In this document: piece after piece, positions 15,059-15,706 of the stretch
Position numbering within the stretch: the first letter of the stretch is position 1
How the letters are laid out: each line of letters opens with the position of its first letter
Source of the DNA: Rhodospirillaceae bacterium CCH5-H10
Lineage (GTDB): Bacteria > Pseudomonadota > Alphaproteobacteria > Reyranellales > Reyranellaceae
NCBI GenBank assembly: GCA_001557035.1
Contig: LSKJ01000675.1
Span: forward strand, 1-15,706
Direction: 5' to 3'
DNA: 15,706 bases
Position numbers and translations under genes: made by a program
The notes under the pieces: generated by a model
The model's database searches: none
Seen by the model: the letters and a program-made list of their open reading frames with translations, nothing else
Told to the model about the DNA's origin: nothing

Positions 15059-15706
15059 ATGCTCAATCCGCGCCTGACCGAGACGCTGACCGACTTTCCA
15101 TTCGCTCGGCTGAACTCGCTCATCGCCCCGATTACGCCGCCGGCGCACCTGTCGATGATCAACATGTCGGTCGGCGAACCGCAGGGCGCGATGCCGGCCT
15201 TCGCCCGCCAGATCGTGATCGACGAGGTCGACGGCTGGAACCGCTATCCGCCGAACCAGGGCCTGCCCGACCTCAATCTCGCGATCTGCGAATGGCTGAC
15301 GCGGCGCTACAAGCTGCCTCAAGGCCTGCTCGACCCGAACATCCACGTCCACCCGACGGCGGGCAGCAAGGAAGGCGTCTACGTCATCTCGACGGTGGCG
15401 ACGCCGCAGGAGAAGGGCGGGGCCAAGCCGGTCGTCGCGCTGCCCAATCCGTTCTACCAGGCCTATCTCGGCGGCGCGGTCCTGTCGGGGGGCGAGCCGC
15501 TGCTGGTCAATGCCGAGGCCTCCAACGGCTTCCTGCCGGACTATGAGAGTGTCGACGAGGCGACCTGGCGGCGGATGTCGGTCGTCTATCTCTGCTCGCC
15601 GGCCAATCCGCAGGGCGCCATCGCCAGCAAGGACTATCTCAAGAACCTGCTGCGTCTCTGCCGCAAGTACGACACGGTGCTGGCGGTCGACGAGTGCTAC
15701 GCCGAG
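15059..15706 (+). CDS. dapC: Class I/II PLP aminotransferase, probable N-succinyldiaminopimelate aminotransferase DapC (5' part)
   Basis: The first 216 codons of a fold-type I aminotransferase run open to the window end. DapC converts N-succinyl-2-amino-6-ketopimelate with glutamate to N-succinyl-LL-diaminopimelate, a step to lysine and peptidoglycan. Visible features are the N-terminal MLNPRLTETLTDFPFARLNS, typical of DapC, the substrate/glycine segment MSVGEPQG (36-43), the region NRYPPNQGLPDLNLAI, TAGSKEGVY for cofactor-phosphate contact, ALPNPFYQAY, the SPANPQGA motif with the conserved Asn, and VDECYAE at the end with the Asp that pairs with the pyridine nitrogen and the Tyr. The PLP lysine lies beyond the window. 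The start is the ATG at 15059, with GAG nearby. Aminotransferase is certain; DapC rather than another class I enzyme is likely but not proven. Confidence 0.78.
   Translation, partial: MLNPRLTETLTDFPFARLNSLIAPITPPAHLSMINMSVGEPQGAMPAFARQIVIDEVDGWNRYPPNQGLPDLNLAICEWLTRRYKLPQGLLDPNIHVHPTAGSKEGVYVISTVATPQEKGGAKPVVALPNPFYQAYLGGAVLSGGEPLLVNAEASNGFLPDYESVDEATWRRMSVVYLCSPANPQGAIASKDYLKNLLRLCRKYDTVLAVDECYAE

Noticed and set aside
15019..15546. A 175-codon plus-strand frame at the right end
   Set aside because: It is a shifted frame of the aminotransferase gene, which has clear conserved motifs in the frame starting at 15059 and runs off the window.

Overview
This is a GC-rich, densely packed chromosomal window from what looks like an alphaproteobacterium. 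The phoU-phoB pair, the TorF-family porin beside glnK-amtB, the form of the UbiH-type hydroxylase and the probable DapC all read like alphaproteobacterial versions, and non-coding gaps are short (the longest is about 204 bases). I cannot name the genus from sequence alone. I see no tRNA, rRNA, CRISPR array, insertion sequence, phage gene or defence module.

Left part (1-2834): the 3' end of phoU overlaps phoB by 4 bases, so this is the tail of a phosphate-starvation (Pho) operon. It is closed by a strong intrinsic terminator whose loop holds the stop codon of the convergent ampG muropeptide permease gene. A 31-bp inverted repeat of REP type lies upstream of ampG.

Middle (2835-8351): a minus-strand cluster moeB, dsrE-like, adenosine kinase (moeB and dsrE overlap by ATGA) is divergent from a Bcr/CflA drug-efflux MFS gene. 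That gene runs tail to tail into a cobW-type metallochaperone GTPase plus WD40 propeller pair; the two convergent stop codons share one TTAA.

Next (8352-10182): a UbiH/UbiF/UbiL-family flavin hydroxylase (ubiquinone synthesis) is followed by a GNAT acetyltransferase. A long hairpin ends at the base just before the hydroxylase start codon.

Right part (10183-14866): the most coherent block is for nitrogen. A TorF-family outer-membrane porin diverges from glnK-amtB, and the 159-bp gap contains two consensus sigma-54 (-24/-12) promoters, one facing each way. A second glnK-amtB pair follows directly after a strong terminator, with no sigma-54 site visible. The inferred job is nitrogen-limitation-controlled ammonium entry: porin at the outer membrane, AmtB at the inner membrane, PII proteins gating AmtB.

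The window ends (15059-15706) inside a PLP aminotransferase, probably DapC of lysine/peptidoglycan precursor synthesis, preceded by an AT-rich sigma-70-like promoter. Nothing here is a clearly undescribed system. The best leads are the divergent sigma-54 porin/PII/Amt arrangement, the duplicated PII-Amt module under different control, and the CobW-WD40 pair.
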